Source: JAJPHT01 sp035687045 (GTDB taxonomy: Archaea; Thermoplasmatota; SW-10-69-26; JACQPN01; JAJPHT01). From it: a DNA stretch of 8,872 bases. The position numbers and the translations under genes were made by a program. The stretch spans positions 1 to 8,872 of the forward strand of contig DASRYU010000221.1 of the NCBI GenBank assembly GCA_035687045.1, in the 5' to 3' direction. The first letter of the stretch is position 1. Every line of letters starts with the position of its first letter. Below the pieces are notes generated by a model. It was not told where the DNA came from. It saw nothing but the letters and a program-made list of their open reading frames with translations, and ran no database searches. Positions 6,141-8,872 of the stretch are shown here, in pieces.

Positions 6141-8044
6141 CTGGCACTCGACGTGACGGAGGTCTGAGGAGGGGGCGACTGCCTCGACCAGTCGACAAGA
6201 AGCGACGGGAAGAGCACCTGCAGAAATCGCCGTGCCTCCGCCTCGTCCCGGGACGCGAGCAGACTTTCCACCTCGGGCAGGTACGACTCCGCGCCCGCTT
6301 TCGACGCCAGGACGCGGAGGATGCGAGGGTGCGGCGTAGGTACCGGAGCCTCGTGGTCGTAGCGCAAGACCTCGTAGAGCTTCTCGCCGGGGCGGAGGCC
6401 GATGAACGTGATCTCGACGTCCTCGTCCCGCCCGGACAGTCGGAGGAAGTCGCGAGCGACGTCAAGGATGCGGATCGGCTTCCCCATGTCAAGGACGAAG
6501 ACGTCGCCGCCTTCACCGAATACAGAAGCCTGCAGCACAAGACTCACGGCCTCGCTCGTCATCATGAAAAAGCGCTCGATGTCCGGGTGCGTGACTGTCA
6601 GCGGACCCCCAGCTTCGAGCTGGCGCCGGAACGTGGGAATGACTGAGCCCCGGCTGCCGATGACATTCCCGAAGCGTACGGCGCTGCGGATCATGCCGCC
6701 TGCTCGCTGGCTGGCGAAGAACTCGAGTTCCGCGATACGTTTGGAGGCGCCCATGACGCTGGAAGGCTCCACGGCCTTGTCCGTGCTGATGAGGATCAGG
6801 CGCCGCGCACCTGCAGCCTCGGCCGCCTCGGCGACATTCACGGTGCCGGCGACGTTGACGGCGAGAGCCGACAGCGGGTACTTCTCCATCATGGGCACGT
6901 GCTTGTAGGCAGCGGCGTGGTAGACGATTTCCGGCCGCGCGCGCTCGAACGCCTTCTCGAGGGCGATCTTATCCCGCACGTCCACCAGCGCCTCGTCCAC
7001 GTGCAAGCGCGGGTAGGCGTTCCGCAGATCCACCGCGAGGTCGTGGAGACGGCTCTCGTCGATATCGAGAATCGTCAGCGCGGCCGGAGCGAAGCGCGCT
7101 ACCTGGCGGCATAGCTCCGCGCCGATCGTGCCCGCGCCGCCGGTCACGAGCACCCGGCGCCCAGCGAGCAGGTCCCGCACCTGCTTCTGGTCTATCGCCA
7201 CCGTCTCGCGGCCGAGGAGATCTTCGAGGGAGACCTGGCGCGTCGACTCGATGGAGACCGTGCCGCCGATGATCTCGTGAAGCGACGGCACGATGCGGAT
7301 GGTCCGGATGCCGGCGCTGCGCGCGCGGTGTACGACGTCCTGCAGGAAGTGCGATGGCGCGTTGGCCACGCAGATGATGACCGCTTCTGCGCGCTCCCGA
7401 CGAGCGACGTCCTCGAGCCGCGAAACCGGTGCCAGCACGCGCACGCCATGGATCAGTGTGCCGCGCGCGAGCTCGTCGTCGTCGACGAAACCTCTCACGT
7501 CGTAAGGAGCACCCGTGAGTTGAATGCTCTTGAGCACCTGAGCCCCTGCGTCGCCCGCCCCGACGAGAAGCGTAGGTACCCCCGAGGCGCTGGCGGTGCG
7601 CCTGCCGCGGGCGAGACGATACGCACGCTTCGAGAGGCGAAATCCAGCAAGCGCGCAGAACGTGATCGGCGCCTGGATGAGAACGATGCTCCGGGGAAAG
7701 GGAGGAAGGGCGGTCGTCTCGTGCGTCACGAGCGCCGCGATGCTGACGAGAGCTGTCGAGACCACGACCGCAACGGCAACGCGCGCGATGTCGCGAAGCC
7801 CGATGTGGACCCAGGACAGACGATAGACCCCCAGCGCGGCCAGTGTAGCAATGGCGCCAGCGACGGCGAGGACCCCGATGAGCGGCAGGACCTCGAGCTG
7901 GTCGCGGGGCGGTAGCCCATCGAAGCGAAGGGCGGTCGCAAGCAGGATGCTGGCGCCGACGAGGAACGCATCCACCACGGCGAAGAAGGCGATCCGGCGA
8001 GCGGAGGTGATGCGGATGGCGAAGGGGGCCCGCTCGTCGTCCAC
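6137..8044 (-). CDS. CapD/PglF/WbpM-type nucleotide-sugar 4,6-dehydratase
   Basis: The protein has 635 residues, full length for this membrane-bound family. Four TMs lie at about 17-38, 51-71, 84-106 and 115-136. A first Rossmann domain follows with GAGDAG (162-167), then the catalytic extended-SDR domain with TGGAGTIG (301-308). The active site shows STDK (420-423) and MGASK (431-435), where Met replaces the usual Tyr of YxxxK, as in PglF and WbpM. RFGNVIGSRG (457-466) and GLRPGEKLYE (549-558) are also family hallmarks. Such enzymes convert UDP-GlcNAc to UDP-4-keto-6-deoxy sugar on the cytoplasmic face. The start is GTG 8044, with no Shine-Dalgarno site and a CATAAGAA element centred about 28 bases upstream, which suggests leaderless translation. 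The divergent neighbour is a PglD-like acetyltransferase, consistent with a bacillosamine-like pathway. The exact substrate and stereochemistry cannot be told by eye. Confidence 0.95.
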   Translation of the reverse strand: MDDERAPFAIRITSARRIAFFAVVDAFLVGASILLATALRFDGLPPRDQLEVLPLIGVLAVAGAIATLAALGVYRLSWVHIGLRDIARVAVAVVVSTALVSIAALVTHETTALPPFPRSIVLIQAPITFCALAGFRLSKRAYRLARGRRTASASGVPTLLVGAGDAGAQVLKSIQLTGAPYDVRGFVDDDELARGTLIHGVRVLAPVSRLEDVARRERAEAVIICVANAPSHFLQDVVHRARSAGIRTIRIVPSLHEIIGGTVSIESTRQVSLEDLLGRETVAIDQKQVRDLLAGRRVLVTGGAGTIGAELCRQVARFAPAALTILDIDESRLHDLAVDLRNAYPRLHVDEALVDVRDKIALEKAFERARPEIVYHAAAYKHVPMMEKYPLSALAVNVAGTVNVAEAAEAAGARRLILISTDKAVEPSSVMGASKRIAELEFFASQRAGGMIRSAVRFGNVIGSRGSVIPTFRRQLEAGGPLTVTHPDIERFFMMTSEAVSLVLQASVFGEGGDVFVLDMGKPIRILDVARDFLRLSGRDEDVEITFIGLRPGEKLYEVLRYDHEAPVPTPHPRILRVLASKAGAESYLPEVESLLASRDEAEARRFLQVLFPSLLVDWSRQSPPPQTSVTSSAS

Positions 8045-8067
8045 GAGGCCGCCCTACGGACGTACGG

Positions 8068-8075
8068 TTCTTATG
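8068..8075 (-). promoter_or_regulatory. Possible TATA element of the dehydratase gene
   Basis: The minus strand reads CATAAGAA, centred about 28 bases before the GTG start at 8044, the same spacing as the other presumed leaderless genes. The consensus match is weak. The rest of the spacer up to the acetyltransferase gene (8045-8342) holds an inverted repeat at 8278-8288 and no other gene I can support. Confidence 0.35.
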
Positions 8076-8277
8076 CGTGCCGGCGCAGGCCGAGCGGAAG
8101 CGGTGTCCGGCATTTTGTTCGAAGCTTGGCGCGCGAGCGACTGATGGCGAACCTCGCGCACGTCATCGCCGGCCGCTTGCGCGGCGCGACACATCGCCAG
8201 CGCCCTTTGCGGGAGGCCGCGGGATCTGCCCCGCCCTCATGTCCGGTGCTAACGCAGGAGGCGCGCTGCACTTCTCC

Positions 8278-8288
8278 CCAATTATTGG
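8278..8288. repeat. Short inverted repeat CCAAT-T-ATTGG
   Basis: Perfect five-base arms around one T, the most AT-rich spot in the spacer between the divergent dehydratase and acetyltransferase genes. It lies 13 bases before the first in-frame ATG (8301) and 55 bases before my preferred start of the acetyltransferase gene. It could be its TATA region, an operator half, or both. Confidence 0.4.
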
Positions 8289-8342
8289 TCGCAGCGTACG
8301 ATGAGAAAACCTGAAGCGGGCACCATGCCTGACGGTCCTGTC

Positions 8343-8872
8343 ATGGAGGAAGCCGGCATCGAGATCATTGGCGCCGGCGGACATGCGAAGGTCGTTGTCG
8401 CGACGCTCCTCGAGCGCGGCGTTCCCGTCGCGCGCGCCTACAGCCGAGAGCCGCACGGCGCGGGCGCGGCGCTGCTGGCCGTTCCCATCTCACATGGCGA
8501 GCCCTCGCGCGTAGAGCGAGGAGTCATCGCTGTCGGTGACAACCGCGCACGCCAGATGCTCGCCCAACGTGTGACGGCAGGACGTTGGGAAACAGTCGTG
8601 CATCCGCGCGCGTACGTTCACGCGTCGGCGACGCTGGGTGCAGGCGTCGTCGTCTTCGCGGGCGCCGTCGTGCAGCCGGACGCAGTGATCGGAGACCACG
8701 TGATCCTCAATACGGGCGCCACCATCGATCACGACTGTCGCGTCGAAGCCTTCGCGCACGTCGCGCCCGGCGCGCACCTCGCCGGCGGCGTTACTGTAGG
8801 CGAAGGCGCGCTGGTGGGCATCGGCAGCGCTGTCGCGCCGGGCCGTTCCATCGGCGCCTGGGCGCGCGTAGG
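8343..8872 (+). CDS. NeuD/PglD-family sugar O/N-acetyltransferase, C-terminus cut by window edge
   Basis: From ATG 8343, 176 codons are visible and no stop occurs before the right edge. The N-terminal Rossmann-like part begins IEIIGAGGHAKVVVATLLE, which is the NeuD/PglD signature for nucleotide-sugar binding. A left-handed beta-helix of hexapeptide repeats follows from about residue 90 (HPRAYVHASATLGAGVVVFA). The segment NTGATIDHDCRV (123-134) matches the catalytic loop of PglD, with His130 as the likely general base and acetyl-CoA expected in the beta-helix groove. About 30-40 residues are probably missing. Other in-frame ATGs lie at 8301 and 8325. I prefer 8343 because the family begins a few residues before the IIGAGG strand, but none has a Shine-Dalgarno site. 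Next to a PglF-like dehydratase, N-acetylation of a UDP-4-amino sugar is the likeliest role. An O-acetyltransferase role is the alternative. Confidence 0.9.
   Translation, partial: MEEAGIEIIGAGGHAKVVVATLLERGVPVARAYSREPHGAGAALLAVPISHGEPSRVERGVIAVGDNRARQMLAQRVTAGRWETVVHPRAYVHASATLGAGVVVFAGAVVQPDAVIGDHVILNTGATIDHDCRVEAFAHVAPGAHLAGGVTVGEGALVGIGSAVAPGRSIGAWARV

Noticed and set aside
8117..8125. GTTCGAAGC, resembling a tRNA T-loop
   Set aside because: The flanks do not form T-arm or acceptor stems, and no anticodon arm is found at the right distance on either strand.
8126..8314. 62-codon plus-strand frame in the spacer before the acetyltransferase gene
   Set aside because: Arg/Ala-rich, no family resemblance, no Shine-Dalgarno site, and it overlaps the inverted repeat at 8278-8288.

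Overview
The window reads as GC-rich archaeal DNA, most likely from a Thermoplasmatota-like or other non-halophilic euryarchaeal lineage. The evidence is a DUF1628-type archaeal pilin N-terminus at the left edge, a DUF1616-like membrane protein, AT-rich TATA-like islands in otherwise GC-rich promoters, and several first genes that look leaderless. The proteins lack the strong acidity of haloarchaea. The lineage call is inference; the archaeal call is fairly firm.

Left half (1-4284): an export and surface module. An ABC transporter of the MacB/LolCDE type is split over two strands. The ATPase reads rightward from about 3613. Two FtsX-like permeases read leftward from 3558 and share an ATGA stop/start overlap. 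Both directions appear to start from one TATA island at 3584-3592. The second permease is unusual: its extracellular loop carries a CARDB-like, Ig-like, CARDB-like block and six N-glycosylation sequons. Downstream on the same strand, with its own TATA-like element and a strong Shine-Dalgarno site, lies an archaeal pilin gene cut by the left edge.

Right half (4235-8872): a surface glycan module. It holds a short DUF1616-like membrane protein, a divergent 502-residue multi-spanning protein resembling GT-C glycosyltransferases, a complete CapD/PglF/WbpM-type nucleotide-sugar 4,6-dehydratase, and a divergent NeuD/PglD-type acetyltransferase cut by the right edge. The last two are the first and third steps of a UDP-bacillosamine-like pathway. 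The aminotransferase for the middle step is not in the window and could lie just to the right.

Working picture (inference): the right half makes and possibly transfers a modified amino sugar. The pilin (three sequons) and the permease ectodomain (six sequons) are plausible surface proteins to receive N-linked glycans. No RNA genes, CRISPR arrays or insertion sequences were seen. Every stretch without a gene is shorter than 300 bases.
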